DNA from: an uncultured Agrobacterium sp.
Lineage (GTDB): Bacteria > Pseudomonadota > Alphaproteobacteria > Rhizobiales > Rhizobiaceae
Length of the DNA stretch: 64,000 nt
Direction: 5' to 3'
Assembly (NCBI GenBank): GCA_913777615.1
Contig: CAJYTK010000011.1
Coordinates: 310,001 to 374,000, forward strand
Shown: piece after piece, positions 38,747 through 47,928 of the stretch
Position numbering within the stretch: position 1 is the first letter of the stretch
How the letters are laid out: the number at the start of each line of letters is the position of its first letter
Made by a program: the position numbers and the translations under genes
The notes under the pieces: generated by a model
What the model was told of the DNA's origin: nothing
Seen by the model: only the letters and a program-made list of their open reading frames with translations
Databases searched by the model: none

Positions 38747-38764
38747 CGTGATCACTTTCTCGGC

Positions 38765-39886
38765 TCAATAGGGATCGATCGCATCGCGCAGACCATCGCC
38801 CAGCGCATTGAAGGCGAAGACCGTGACCAACACGAAGCCGACGGGCGCGAGGATCCAGGGATACGAGCCGATGACTGAGTAGTTGGCCGTATCCTGCAGC
38901 ATCAGGCCCCAGGAGATCAGCGGCGGCTTCACCGCAAATCCGAGGAAGCCGAGAAAGGATTCAAGAAGAACGATGGTTGGGATGTTCAGCGTCACGGCCA
39001 CGATCACATGGCTCATCACATTCGGGAAGATGTGCTGGAAGATGATGCGCCGGTCCGTCGCCCCAATGGCAATAGCCGCCTTCACATATTCGATACGGGC
39101 TAGCGCCAGCGTCTTGCCCCGCACTTCGCGCGACATCTGCGCCCAGCCGAGCGCCGACATGACGATGATTACAAAGCCCAGGAAGACATTTGTCGGCGCG
39201 GTGACCGGGATCAGTGATGTCAGCGCCAGATAAAGCGGCAATTGTGGAAAGGCGAGCACGAGTTCGACGAAGCGCTGTGTCCACGTGTCGAATGCACCGC
39301 CAAGATAGCCGGAGACCATGCCGACAGTCGTTCCGATCGCAGTAACAACTGTGACCACGGTCAACGCAATCATCAGCGAAATGCGCGAGCCGTAGATTGC
39401 GCGGGAGAGAATGTCGCGGCCCAGCTTGTCCGTGCCAAGAAAATGGACCGGCTTGCCATCGGTCGATCCGAAGAAATGGATCGTGGAAGGAATGAAGCCA
39501 AAGAGCCTGTATTCGAAACCGGTGACGAAGAAGCCGAGCATGCGAGGATTGTCGAAATCCGGGCCGCTGATGGGCTGGAACGTAATGGGATCGAGCTTTT
39601 CCGAATCGACCATCGGATAGACGCGGGGCATCGCCAGGTTGCCGTCCTTGTCGTGAATGGAGATCGATTCCGGCGGCATGAAGGAATCTTCCGATGCCAT
39701 CGGATCGACGGGGGCGAAGAAGCCTGCGAAGACCGCCATGATCAGAAGAGTGCAAACCAGCACCAGGCCGAGCATGCCGGTGAAGGAGCGACGGAAGCGA
39801 CGCCATACCAGGGCCTGGTAGCTTTCGTTACCGGAAGATATGCTCTTTACGGTCGGCTCGATTGTGGTTTCGGCTGGAACCAACAT
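38765..39886 (-). CDS. agpC: Alpha-galactoside ABC transporter, permease (OppC-type)
   Basis: The protein has 373 residues of the DppC/OppC family. A cytoplasmic start is followed by a first helix near residues 38-58, a periplasmic loop of about 100 residues and the transporter core (LGTDKLGRDILSRAIYGSRISLMIAL and the coupling segment YVKAAIAIGATDRRIIFQHIFPNV). The ATG at 39886 has GGAGGAGCG at proper spacing; the upstream in-frame GTG at 39892 lies too close to it. Confidence 0.92.
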   Translation of the reverse strand: MLVPAETTIEPTVKSISSGNESYQALVWRRFRRSFTGMLGLVLVCTLLIMAVFAGFFAPVDPMASEDSFMPPESISIHDKDGNLAMPRVYPMVDSEKLDPITFQPISGPDFDNPRMLGFFVTGFEYRLFGFIPSTIHFFGSTDGKPVHFLGTDKLGRDILSRAIYGSRISLMIALTVVTVVTAIGTTVGMVSGYLGGAFDTWTQRFVELVLAFPQLPLYLALTSLIPVTAPTNVFLGFVIIVMSALGWAQMSREVRGKTLALARIEYVKAAIAIGATDRRIIFQHIFPNVMSHVIVAVTLNIPTIVLLESFLGFLGFAVKPPLISWGLMLQDTANYSVIGSYPWILAPVGFVLVTVFAFNALGDGLRDAIDPY

Positions 39887-39888
39887 GG

Positions 39889-40893
39889 TCACGCTCCTCC
39901 CAGTCTGACACGTGGATCAAGGGCTGCCAGCAGCATGTCGGCGATGATATTGCCGATGATGAGCGTGGCGGCCAGCACCAGCATGAAGGTTGCTGTCACA
40001 TAGACGTCGCCCACATGCATGGAGCCAACGATGGCCGGTCCGACGGTTGGCAGCGCGAAGATGATCGCGACCTCGATCTCGCCGGTCAGCATGTAGGGCA
40101 GAACCACACCTTGATACATGATGAGCGGATGCAAGGCGTTTGGCACCGCATGGCGCATGACGACCGCGCTCTCGCGCAAGCCTTTGGCGCGGGCCGTTTC
40201 GATGTATTGGGCGTTCAACGTATCGAGCAGATTGCCGCGCATCACGCGCATATTGTAGGCGAGCCCGCCGAACGTCGCGATGGCGACCACCGGCCAGACA
40301 TGTTTTACCAGGTCGACGAACTTGTCCCAGGACCAGTGCGCTCCGCCGTATCGCGGCGAGAAGAAGTTACCGATTTCGCTGATGTTGAAATGGAAGACCA
40401 GGAGATAGACCATGATCAGCGCCATCAGGAAGCGCGGAATGGTCATGCCGAGAAAGGCGATGCCGGAAAGGATCGTATCGACCCAACTGTATTGCCTAGT
40501 GGCGGCTAGGATGCCGAAGGTGATGCCGAGTATGGACGCGAAGATGTGGCAGACGAGCGCCAGAATCAGCGTTCGTGGCAGGCGCTCGGCGACGATTTCG
40601 CCGACGGGCCGATTATAATACATGCTGTAACCGAAATCGCCCTTGGCCACCATGTTCCAGATCCAGTTGAAATACTGGATGACAAGCGGCTTATCGAGAC
40701 CATGCGCAACGGCGTAGGCCTTCGCCTGAGCATCCGCCTGCTCGAAGGACGCGCCTCCGAGATTCATGAGTTGCAAACGGATATAATCTGCATAGTTGCC
40801 GGGCGGCGCCTGGATGATCGCAAATGTCACGATGCTCAGGATCAGAAGCAATGGAATTGCCGACAGGAGGCGGGTAACCAGAAACCTCAACAT
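39889..40893 (-). CDS. agpB: Alpha-galactoside ABC transporter, permease (OppB-type)
   Basis: The protein has 334 residues of the DppB/OppB family with about six membrane segments: an N-terminal LRFLVTRLLSAIPLLLILSIVTF, a long periplasmic loop and the coupling segment QYIETARAKGLRESAVVMRHAVPNA. A CGAGGAGAAG ribosome site precedes the ATG. Its stop overlaps the leader of agpC. Confidence 0.92.
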   Translation of the reverse strand: MLRFLVTRLLSAIPLLLILSIVTFAIIQAPPGNYADYIRLQLMNLGGASFEQADAQAKAYAVAHGLDKPLVIQYFNWIWNMVAKGDFGYSMYYNRPVGEIVAERLPRTLILALVCHIFASILGITFGILAATRQYSWVDTILSGIAFLGMTIPRFLMALIMVYLLVFHFNISEIGNFFSPRYGGAHWSWDKFVDLVKHVWPVVAIATFGGLAYNMRVMRGNLLDTLNAQYIETARAKGLRESAVVMRHAVPNALHPLIMYQGVVLPYMLTGEIEVAIIFALPTVGPAIVGSMHVGDVYVTATFMLVLAATLIIGNIIADMLLAALDPRVRLGGA

Positions 40894-40965
40894 TCGAACT
40901 TCTCCTCGAGGGGACGGTGGCGGTCCAGGGCTATAAGCCGCTAAACCGCCACCATTTGGGTTCCA

Positions 40966-40989
40966 CGCCCCGCCTGATGCTGCGGGACG
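40966..40989 (-). other. Intercistronic hairpin between agpA and agpB
   Basis: CGCCCCGC and GCGGGACG pair with one mismatch around an 8-base loop, in the 114-base gap after the binding-protein gene. This is the same kind of position as the stems after other binding-protein genes in the window. Confidence 0.5.
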
Positions 40990-41007
40990 CGGATCCGGGA
41001 GGATCGC

Positions 41008-43089
41008 TTACTTCTGCGGACCATCGCCGCCAGGCTTGCCAGGCAGCATGTCTTTGAAGAGCTGGTAGTCACCCTGATCGGCCGCAGGCACATAGAGGCG
41101 TTCGCGGATGATCGAGTCTTCGGCCCAGTTGAACATGTAGATCGGCGTACCGTTCGGCACGTTCTTGAAACGCTTGTTGATGATCAAAGCACCGGGATAC
41201 TGCACAAGGCCGACGGTGTTGACATTGGTCGTGGCGATCTTCTGATATTGCTTGATCAGCTCGGCCTGTTCCTTCGGGTCGCTTGAGAGCGTGAACTTGT
41301 TGATGGTATCGACAAGCTCCTTTTCAAACGGCATCAGGTCGATCTCATTCTTGTTATTGGCGCGGTGAAAAAAGCTGGTCCGCGGACCGGTGGGAGCCAA
41401 CTGTGGCGTATTCTGCACCACGGACGCCACTTCGGCTTGAGTGCGGTGAAGCGACCAGTCGAACCTGCCCGAGAAGTTTGCCGCATCGCGATCCTTGGCG
41501 GCCTGAGCGTTCAGAACCACCCGAATTCCGAGCTTCTGCATCTGGGCAATAACGCCTTCGGCGAGGCTCTTGTCGGTCGTGTAGTCATTGCTGACCAGCA
41601 TCGAGATCTCGACATCCTTGCCGCCAGCGGTGCCTGCGGGAAAGTTGACGATGCCATTGCCGTCGGTGTCTTTCAGGCCAGCTGCAGCAAGCTCGTTCTG
41701 TGCGCCTTCGAGATCGAAAGGATAGAAGAAGGTCGACTGACGATCGTAGAAGTTCGAGCCGTACAGAATACCGCCTGGATAGGTTGCGACGAAGGGGCCT
41801 TTCACGAGCGAATCCCCAAGCTCCTTGCGGTTGGTCGCCATGGTGATGGCTCGACGGAAGTGCTCGTTTCGGTTCAGCTCGCGAATGGCCTGCTGGCGGG
41901 CATCCGGATCACCCCAGCCATTGGCGGAGAAGTTCATCTCGATATTGTAACCAATCAGACGCGGTCCGAAGGCAAGTCGTGCTGGCGCATCCTTCTGCGC
42001 AGACCGCTTCAGCGATTCGACGAAATTTTCCGGCTGTTCCAAGTTTGATATGTCGCCGGAGCCCGCAACGGCCTGGACGTCGCGGTCAGCCCAGGTCGAG
42101 AGCTTGTAGTGCGTCTCATCCAAGTAGGGGAGCTGATTGCCCTTCTCGTCCACCTTCCAGTAGTAGGGGTTGCGACGCATGACGATGATGTCGTCAGGGC
42201 GATATTCGACCGGTACCCACGCGCCCATAACCGGGAAGTTCATGTAGCTCGGCGGGAACGCGTTCTTGTACTGATCGTAGGTGTTCTTGGAATATTTCGG
42301 ATGCTGCGGCTTCAGCATATGGGCGGGACCCGGGCAGAAGGTGCCATAAGCCATGTTGTAGATGAACTGCTTCGGGAACGCGTCCTTGAATGTCCATTCG
42401 ATCGTGTATTTGTCGATGGCTTTCAGCGTCGTTCCAGTGCCGAAGGTTTCCTGCGTTGCGCCGTTCAGCGGCGACACGTTTGGATCAAGGACGTTGTCGT
42501 CCCAGTAGAACATCACGTCGTCGGATGTGAAGTCCTGGCCGTCGGACCACTTCGCGCCTTCGATGAGCTTCATAGTCAGCTTGTGACCGTCCTTGGACCA
42601 TTCCCAGCTCTTGGCAAGATTTGGAAGCGGCTGAAGGTCGTCGGCCTTGACTTGGAAGAGCGGGCCGGTGCGCGTCAGGCACTCGAAGAGACCGATATCG
42701 ATGCCGCCCCAGCCCTGGTTCTGACCTGCCCAATAGTTCCAGCCTTCCGGGCGACCGCCAATGACGTGGCGCAAGGTGTCGCCGTAGACGCCAACGCCAT
42801 CGGGCATGTTTCCAGTCTTGTAGACCATCGGCTCTTTCGGAAGACGATCCTTGACCGGCGGCAGCTTCTTCTGGTCGACGAACTGCTTCGTCACCCAGTC
42901 AGGCTCATGATATTCCGGCAGTGCCTTATATTCGAGAATGGCCGAGCCATCCACATATTGCACCTTGGTCTGCGCCGGGAAATCCGGCGGCTGCGGTACG
43001 ACCGTCAGTTCCGAGGCCATCGCGCCATATGCCAGGGCGGATACGCCAACGAGAAGGGCAGCCGTCTTTGCAAGATATCGGTTAGTCAT
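41008..43089 (-). CDS. agpA: Alpha-galactoside ABC transporter, periplasmic binding protein (peptide-type)
   Basis: The protein has 693 residues, larger than the usual peptide-binding proteins (about 530). A signal peptide covers about residues 1-26 (YLAKTAALLVGVSALAYGAMA), followed by an SBP_bac_5 fold (LAKSWEWSKDGHKLTMKLIEGAKWSDGQDFTSDDVMFYWDD). The extra length is typical for AgpA-like proteins that bind alpha-galactosides although they descend from peptide binders. The ATG at 43089 is preferred over an in-frame GTG two codons upstream. Confidence 0.9.
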   Translation of the reverse strand: MTNRYLAKTAALLVGVSALAYGAMASELTVVPQPPDFPAQTKVQYVDGSAILEYKALPEYHEPDWVTKQFVDQKKLPPVKDRLPKEPMVYKTGNMPDGVGVYGDTLRHVIGGRPEGWNYWAGQNQGWGGIDIGLFECLTRTGPLFQVKADDLQPLPNLAKSWEWSKDGHKLTMKLIEGAKWSDGQDFTSDDVMFYWDDNVLDPNVSPLNGATQETFGTGTTLKAIDKYTIEWTFKDAFPKQFIYNMAYGTFCPGPAHMLKPQHPKYSKNTYDQYKNAFPPSYMNFPVMGAWVPVEYRPDDIIVMRRNPYYWKVDEKGNQLPYLDETHYKLSTWADRDVQAVAGSGDISNLEQPENFVESLKRSAQKDAPARLAFGPRLIGYNIEMNFSANGWGDPDARQQAIRELNRNEHFRRAITMATNRKELGDSLVKGPFVATYPGGILYGSNFYDRQSTFFYPFDLEGAQNELAAAGLKDTDGNGIVNFPAGTAGGKDVEISMLVSNDYTTDKSLAEGVIAQMQKLGIRVVLNAQAAKDRDAANFSGRFDWSLHRTQAEVASVVQNTPQLAPTGPRTSFFHRANNKNEIDLMPFEKELVDTINKFTLSSDPKEQAELIKQYQKIATTNVNTVGLVQYPGALIINKRFKNVPNGTPIYMFNWAEDSIIRERLYVPAADQGDYQLFKDMLPGKPGGDGPQK

Positions 43090-43163
43090 CCTCACTCCCC
43101 ATTTTTAATAGCGGCGCGCCGCCATATTTAATCGAAACCGGACCTCCCGCCCGGCTTCACAGA

Positions 43164-43181
43164 CGGCCCCTTTCAGGGCCG
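43164..43181 (-). other. Hairpin between agaL1 and agpA
   Basis: CGGCCC and GGGCCG pair over 6 bp around CTTTCA, in the 111-base gap between agaL1 and agpA. No T-run follows. It may mark a processing or attenuation point. Confidence 0.45.
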
Positions 43182-43200
43182 CCGAGCCTTTTCCTCGCGA

Positions 43201-44655
43201 TCAGCTCGCCTGCTTGATGGCACGTAATTCTTCGATTGAGCGCACGGCGCGACGCGCAGACCCCTCCCATTCGCGGGTCTTCACGGTTGCATTTTTCAAC
43301 CGCTCGCGCGCCGCTGGAACAGCATCGGCATATTGCGGCAGCCACTGCGCCTGCGCCACCACCATCTCGTCGACCATCTGCCATACCTCTTCCGGCGTGG
43401 AGACAGCTCCGACCAGCGGATCATGCAGGACGGCAAGCTTCAACAGGTCTATATCGCCCGTTACTGCGGCATGGACCGACATGCGTTGCACGTTGATGGA
43501 CGCCATACAGGTTGCCGCACAGGCTTCCGGCAGGGTGATGCCGGAAACCATGTTGATGCCAAAGCTATCGACGAAGCCTGGCGATTCAATGATCGCATCG
43601 GACGGTAGATTGCTGATGACACCATTGTTCTTGACGTTGAAGTGACCGCGATAAACGCGTCCGGTTTCCAGCGCCTCCAGAATATGGCTGGCATGTTCGT
43701 TGGAGCGCTTGGCCGGATCGATTGGCTTGTCGGCGGCGGCGAGAAACTGCGGAAACTCGGTTTCGAACCAGTTGCGCGTTTCGGTCGAATAGCGGAGGTA
43801 GCCGCCGGTTTCGCCGTGAATCCAGTCCGACATATCGATCCAGCGGGAAATTTCTTCCGGCCGCTTGCGATACCAAGGCAGGTATTCCGACAGGTGGCCA
43901 TTGCTTTCGGTGGAATAGACGCCGAAACGCTTCAGCACATCGATGCGGAGCTTTTCCTGCTGCGAGAAGACCGGATGGGCTTCGAAGGCGGCAATCAGTT
44001 CTTCCTTGCCAATCTTGCGTCCGTTGAGCCGCAGATCGACGAACCAAGTCTGGTGGTTGATGCCGGAGCAGATGTAATCCAGTTCGGAAGGTGACTTCGC
44101 ACCCAGAACTTCGGCAATCTGTTCGGCGCCATGCTGAACGCCGTGGCAGAGGCCGACGGTATCGACCTTCCCGTATTCGATGGCAGTCCAAGTGTTCATG
44201 GCCATTGGATTGGCGTAGTTGAGGAACTTCGCACCCGGCGCGGCGACCTCGCGAATATCGCGGCAGAAATCCAGGATGACTGGAATGTTGCGCTGACCAT
44301 ACAGAATGCCGCCTGCGCAGATCGTATCGCCAACGCACTGGTCAATGCCGTATTTCAGCGGAATGCGGATGTCGTCGGCATAGGCTTCCAGACCGCCGAC
44401 GCGAACGCAGCTGATGATGTATTTCGCGCCTTCCAGTGCGCGTTTGCGATCCGTATGCGCAGTCACCTTGACGTTCAAGCGATTGGCTTCGACAATCTTG
44501 TCCAGAATTGCCTTTATCATATCCAGATTATGTTGACTGACATCGGTAAGTGCTACCTCGATGTCGTGGAATTCCGGCACGCACAGCACATCGGTAAATA
44601 GTTTTTTTGTGAAGCCGACGCTTCCAGCACCGATTATAGCAATTTTGAAACTCAT
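43201..44655 (-). CDS. agaL1: GH4 glycoside hydrolase, AgaL1-like
   Basis: The protein has 484 residues of glycoside hydrolase family 4. The NAD site is IAIIGAGSVGFTKKLFTDVL, and the metal-site motif is GLCHGVQHG near residue 170 followed by GINHQTWFVDL. The CHGV form differs from CHSV in agaL2 and resembles the CHGx form reported for uronic-acid-specific GH4 enzymes, so its substrate may not be a simple galactoside. It is the first gene of the operon and divergent from agpT. AAGAGGTGG precedes the ATG. Confidence 0.87.
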   Translation of the reverse strand: MSFKIAIIGAGSVGFTKKLFTDVLCVPEFHDIEVALTDVSQHNLDMIKAILDKIVEANRLNVKVTAHTDRKRALEGAKYIISCVRVGGLEAYADDIRIPLKYGIDQCVGDTICAGGILYGQRNIPVILDFCRDIREVAAPGAKFLNYANPMAMNTWTAIEYGKVDTVGLCHGVQHGAEQIAEVLGAKSPSELDYICSGINHQTWFVDLRLNGRKIGKEELIAAFEAHPVFSQQEKLRIDVLKRFGVYSTESNGHLSEYLPWYRKRPEEISRWIDMSDWIHGETGGYLRYSTETRNWFETEFPQFLAAADKPIDPAKRSNEHASHILEALETGRVYRGHFNVKNNGVISNLPSDAIIESPGFVDSFGINMVSGITLPEACAATCMASINVQRMSVHAAVTGDIDLLKLAVLHDPLVGAVSTPEEVWQMVDEMVVAQAQWLPQYADAVPAARERLKNATVKTREWEGSARRAVRSIEELRAIKQAS

Positions 44656-44852
44656 AACGCCACCTCTTCCCTAAATTTGAATGGCATAACTGGCCAAAGA
44701 ACAGCTGGATTACAAAAACTCCCCATATCTTCCATCACGCTGGAAAATCGAGATTCTTGACCGAACTATCCCGATAAAATCCTCTTGGCCGTCTCCTCTG
44801 CGGGCGATTATGCGTATAAAGATTGGCTAGACCAGAGAAGGATTATGCTTTC
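44656..44852. promoter_or_regulatory. Divergent promoter region of agpT and the agaL1-agp operon
   Basis: These 197 bases separate two divergent starts and are more AT-rich than the flanking genes. They should hold both promoters and the AgpT-binding site. No clear repeat that could serve as an operator was picked out by eye. Confidence 0.5.
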
Positions 44853-45737
44853 ATGGGTAATTTTGTGCTGCGAGATTTGATCGATCAAGGCCCGTGCATG
44901 CGCACTGTTTCCTTGCCGCGCGGTCGTCAGACGCTGCACACGATGCCGACGAGCAGTGGTTATGAGGTTCGTCGAAATGGCAATTACGATTGGGATGGAA
45001 GAAAGCGCGGACAGACGCCGTTTACGGTCCTGCAACACTGTATCAGCGGCGCTGGAAATCTGCGTTATGAAAACCGCCATTACGTCGTCAAGCCAGGCGA
45101 AACCCTGCTTGTCCTCGTTCCTCACAATCATCGTTACTGGCTCGATCAGGATAAGGAGTGGGAGTTCTTCTGGATTTCCATGAACGGGGAAGAGGCTCTG
45201 CGAATTCATCGCAATATCCTCGCAGTCACTGGGCCGATCCTCAAACTTCAGCCGCAGACGATCAATCACTTGTCAGAATGCTGCTCCCGTTTAGTCAATG
45301 GCGCCGAAACACCTGGGGCTGCCTCCGCGGTCGCCTATGAGGCCGCGATGACACTCTATGATGATGTCTTCGGGTCACATGCCTCGTTTGGCGGCGAGTA
45401 CCGCACCATGCAGCAAGTGCTGAGCTATATCGACGGACACCTTAACGAGCGCTTGTCCGTCAACGATCTGGCTGCCGTGGCAGGGCTCAGCCGTGCCCAT
45501 TTCTCACGGATCTTCACTGCCAATGAGGGCGTTCCGCCAGCAGAATTCGTGCTGCAGCGGCGCTTGAGGCGGGCTGCGAAGTTGCTGACCACGGCGGCGA
45601 ACATTCCGATCAAGGAAGTCTCGGTTCTCTGCGGCTTTGATGACCCGAACTATTTTTCGAAGGTTTTCCGCAGGCTTTATGGCACCAACCCTAGCGAATT
45701 TCGCACCAGCGGAATGTATCCAAGGGCCGCAAAATGA
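44853..45737 (+). CDS. agpT: AgpT, AraC-family activator of the alpha-galactoside operon
   Basis: The protein has 294 residues. An N-terminal cupin-like sensing domain covers about residues 40-165 (FTVLQHCISGAGNLRYENRHYVVKPGETLLVLVPHNHRYWLD) and a double helix-turn-helix covers about 190-290 (LSVNDLAAVAGLSRAHFSRIF and IPIKEVSVLCGFDDPNYFSKVFRRLYGTNPSEF). The divergent placement next to agaL1 matches the rhizobial agp locus. The ATG at 44853 follows GAAGGA; the frame is open from a TTG at 44823. Confidence 0.88.
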   Translation: MGNFVLRDLIDQGPCMRTVSLPRGRQTLHTMPTSSGYEVRRNGNYDWDGRKRGQTPFTVLQHCISGAGNLRYENRHYVVKPGETLLVLVPHNHRYWLDQDKEWEFFWISMNGEEALRIHRNILAVTGPILKLQPQTINHLSECCSRLVNGAETPGAASAVAYEAAMTLYDDVFGSHASFGGEYRTMQQVLSYIDGHLNERLSVNDLAAVAGLSRAHFSRIFTANEGVPPAEFVLQRRLRRAAKLLTTAANIPIKEVSVLCGFDDPNYFSKVFRRLYGTNPSEFRTSGMYPRAAK

Positions 45738-45789
45738 AAGCGCTCATCGACCGGCGGGCGCATGCCCCATGACCGTTCGGAACAGGTCA

Positions 45790-46080
45790 CTCCAACCTAA
45801 AAGCCAGATCCAGCGGTTGCCACTGGACAAGATTAAAGTCGGTGCCAGCTTCATCCGCAACCTTACCGACAGCGAAGCCTGTCAGAAGATCGTGCGATCT
45901 GTCAGTTGCTTTCTCGTGATCCCTCTCTCGATTGCGTCGCTGAGGGCGTGGAAACAGCCCATCAGTTCCAGATGCTTACCGATATGGGATGCAACCTCAT
46001 TCAGGGCTACATCTACTCCTGTTCTCTGGAAGACATCGACGTTGAGCCAATCATAGACCGGCAGACAGGGCATACGAGGA
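45790..46080 (+). pseudogene. Decayed EAL-domain (c-di-GMP phosphodiesterase) gene fragment
   Basis: The stretch encodes the C-terminal part of an EAL domain in two frames. QRLPLDKIKVGASFIRNLT...CQKIVRSVS lies in one frame to about 45909, and CVAEGVETAHQFQMLTDMGCNLIQGYIYS in another from about 45906. The normal link between these motifs is shortened and shifted, and the N-terminal two thirds of the domain, including the EAL motif, are absent. No functional product is expected. Confidence 0.8.
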
Positions 46081-46125
46081 CAGCGTCCGGGCAAAAAAGC
46101 TTAGCTGCCGTTTACCGCTCACGCC

Positions 46126-47190
46126 TCAATTGCGCGGTACCGGGTTTTCGATCGGTCGCGGTGACGGTACAGGCATATCTGCGGCAGCAGCCTCATTTTG
46201 CCATGTCGTTACACGGTGAACGATGCCGGGTATTTCATCATTGAGATAACTTGGCTGGCCCGGTAGCCCCATCGGGTACATTGCCTCGCGCGTCGCCTCA
46301 TACTGCTCGCTCTGCTTGGTACAAAGGCGCAGTCGCATATCTTCCGGCTTGACGTCAGGACGGTTGGCAATGGCTTCGACGCGGCCCAAGCTCGGCGACA
46401 GGCGCCCTTCAAATCCTTCGGTCAAATACTTTGCCGAACGCTCGTTGCGTTCACGTTCCGTCGTAGCCCCCAGCACCACGACCATCAGGCGGCGGTTGTC
46501 GCGCTCGGCCACGCCGACGAAGTTGCGCCCAGAGGCACACAAGAACCCGGTCTTCAAACCGGTCGTGCCGCGATAACGGGTGAGAAGAAGATTGTTGGAA
46601 GGAATTTCCTTGTCGTTGATCGATACGGCCGAAACCTGAAAGAAGTTCTGAAACTGCGGAAACTGCTGCTCGATCGCCAGACCCAGGATCGCGAGATCAC
46701 GCGCTGTCGTGTAATTGTTTTTGTCGAACAACCCGTTGGGGTTGGAAAAATGTGTTCCCGTCATGCCCAGACGCTTGGCCGCTTCATTCATCTTTTCCAC
46801 AAAGGGCGCCTCGCCGTGACCGACTGTCTCCGCGACGGCCATGGCGACATCATTGGCGGAGGCGACGATCATGGCATAAAGCGCGTCTTCGAGCGTCATG
46901 GCTTGGCCTTGGGACAGGCCAGACTCCAAAAATGCCTCGCTGACCGATTTCTTCGTCATAGTGACGGGCGTCGACAGCGTGATGCGCCCCTCACGCAATG
47001 CCTCAAAGGTCAAAAAGGCAGTCATCAATTTCGTGGTGGATGCCGGGTACCAGGGAACGCCTGCGTCTTCCTGAGCCAGGACCTCATGGCTATCGGCATC
47101 AAGCACAAGCACTGGTGTGGCGCTTGCAGCAAATGGTGCGCCGAGCAACGATACCAATAAGGCGGAGCCAATCAGTCTTTTCATCTTCAT
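46126..47190 (-). CDS. D-alanyl-D-alanine carboxypeptidase, S11 family
   Basis: The protein has 354 residues. A signal peptide covers about residues 1-24. The three penicillin-binding motifs are visible: SxxK as S51-T-T-K54, SAN at 111-113 and KTG at 213-215. It trims the terminal D-alanine of peptidoglycan peptides in the periplasm. The C-terminal part after about residue 270 is proline-rich and shorter than in E. coli DacA, without an obvious amphipathic membrane anchor. It is transcribed as a single gene. Confidence 0.92.
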   Translation of the reverse strand: MKMKRLIGSALLVSLLGAPFAASATPVLVLDADSHEVLAQEDAGVPWYPASTTKLMTAFLTFEALREGRITLSTPVTMTKKSVSEAFLESGLSQGQAMTLEDALYAMIVASANDVAMAVAETVGHGEAPFVEKMNEAAKRLGMTGTHFSNPNGLFDKNNYTTARDLAILGLAIEQQFPQFQNFFQVSAVSINDKEIPSNNLLLTRYRGTTGLKTGFLCASGRNFVGVAERDNRRLMVVVLGATTERERNERSAKYLTEGFEGRLSPSLGRVEAIANRPDVKPEDMRLRLCTKQSEQYEATREAMYPMGLPGQPSYLNDEIPGIVHRVTTWQNEAAAADMPVPSPRPIENPVPRN

Positions 47191-47313
47191 GCTTTCCAGT
47201 GGTCATCCAAAGACGGCTCCCTTATCAGCTAAACGGCCGGGATGCCACATAAGCAGGAGTAACGAGAGCGTAAGCTGCTATGCAAGAAAGCGATAACTGA
47301 TTTCTGGAGAAAT

Positions 47314-47388
47314 TGGAGCGGGCGAAGGGATTTGAACCCTCGACCCCAACCTTGGCAAGGTTGTGCTCTACCCCTGAGCTACACCCGC
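47314..47388 (-). tRNA. tRNA-Gly (GCC), copy 1
   Basis: Read on the minus strand, a 75-base tRNA with acceptor stem GCGGGTG/CGCCCGC, D-arm GTAGCTCAGGGGTAGAGC, anticodon loop TTGCCAA (anticodon GCC), T-arm GAGGGTTCAAATCCCTT and an encoded CCA. It is identical to the second copy 287 bases away. Confidence 0.96.
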
Positions 47389-47600
47389 TCGAATATCCGA
47401 CGGTTCGGGGTAGATCGCTGAACCGTGGGCGCCGTCTTGCGACAACGAGCGCTATATCGCTCAACCGAGTTTTAAATGCAAGCGATAAATGCAGTTGTCG
47501 TTCGATATATTGACTGGGTTTGAATGCCCACGTCAGGCCAAGACATATTGCTCAACGAGCAGAGCGTGTGTCGGTGTGACCTGTAGTGACTTGAGAAATT

Positions 47601-47675
47601 TGGAGCGGGCGAAGGGATTTGAACCCTCGACCCCAACCTTGGCAAGGTTGTGCTCTACCCCTGAGCTACACCCGC
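47601..47675 (-). tRNA. tRNA-Gly (GCC), copy 2
   Basis: Identical in all 75 bases to copy 1, including the encoded CCA, with anticodon GCC. Both lie on the minus strand between the carboxypeptidase gene and the tRNA-editing protein gene, with matching upstream flanks. Confidence 0.96.
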
Positions 47676-47928
47676 TCAAATATCCGACGGTTCGGGGTAG
47701 ATCGCTGAACCGCGGGCGCCGTCTTGCGGCGACGGGCGCTATATCGCTCAACAAATTTTCAAATGCAACAGGGAAATGACAAAAACCGGCACGATTTTTT
47801 TTGAAATGCTGCAAGCATCGGTAAAAGCTCGTCTTTTCGGTGCTTTGTAGCGCAGTGGATTGCAAAAGAGCACCGGCGGGCCTATGCATTTTCGTCAAGA
47901 GCAGGAAAACGAGCAGAGGCACTGAGTG

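Larger units (their letters stand above)
47314..47752 (-). repeat. Tandem duplication carrying the two tRNA-Gly genes
   Basis: Units at 47314-47465 and 47601-47752 are offset by exactly 287 bases. The 75-base tRNA part is identical. The 77 bases on its 5' side (minus-strand sense) match without gaps, with about five transitions. The sequence between the units is unrelated. Conservation of the 5' flank suggests that each copy keeps its own promoter. Confidence 0.85.
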
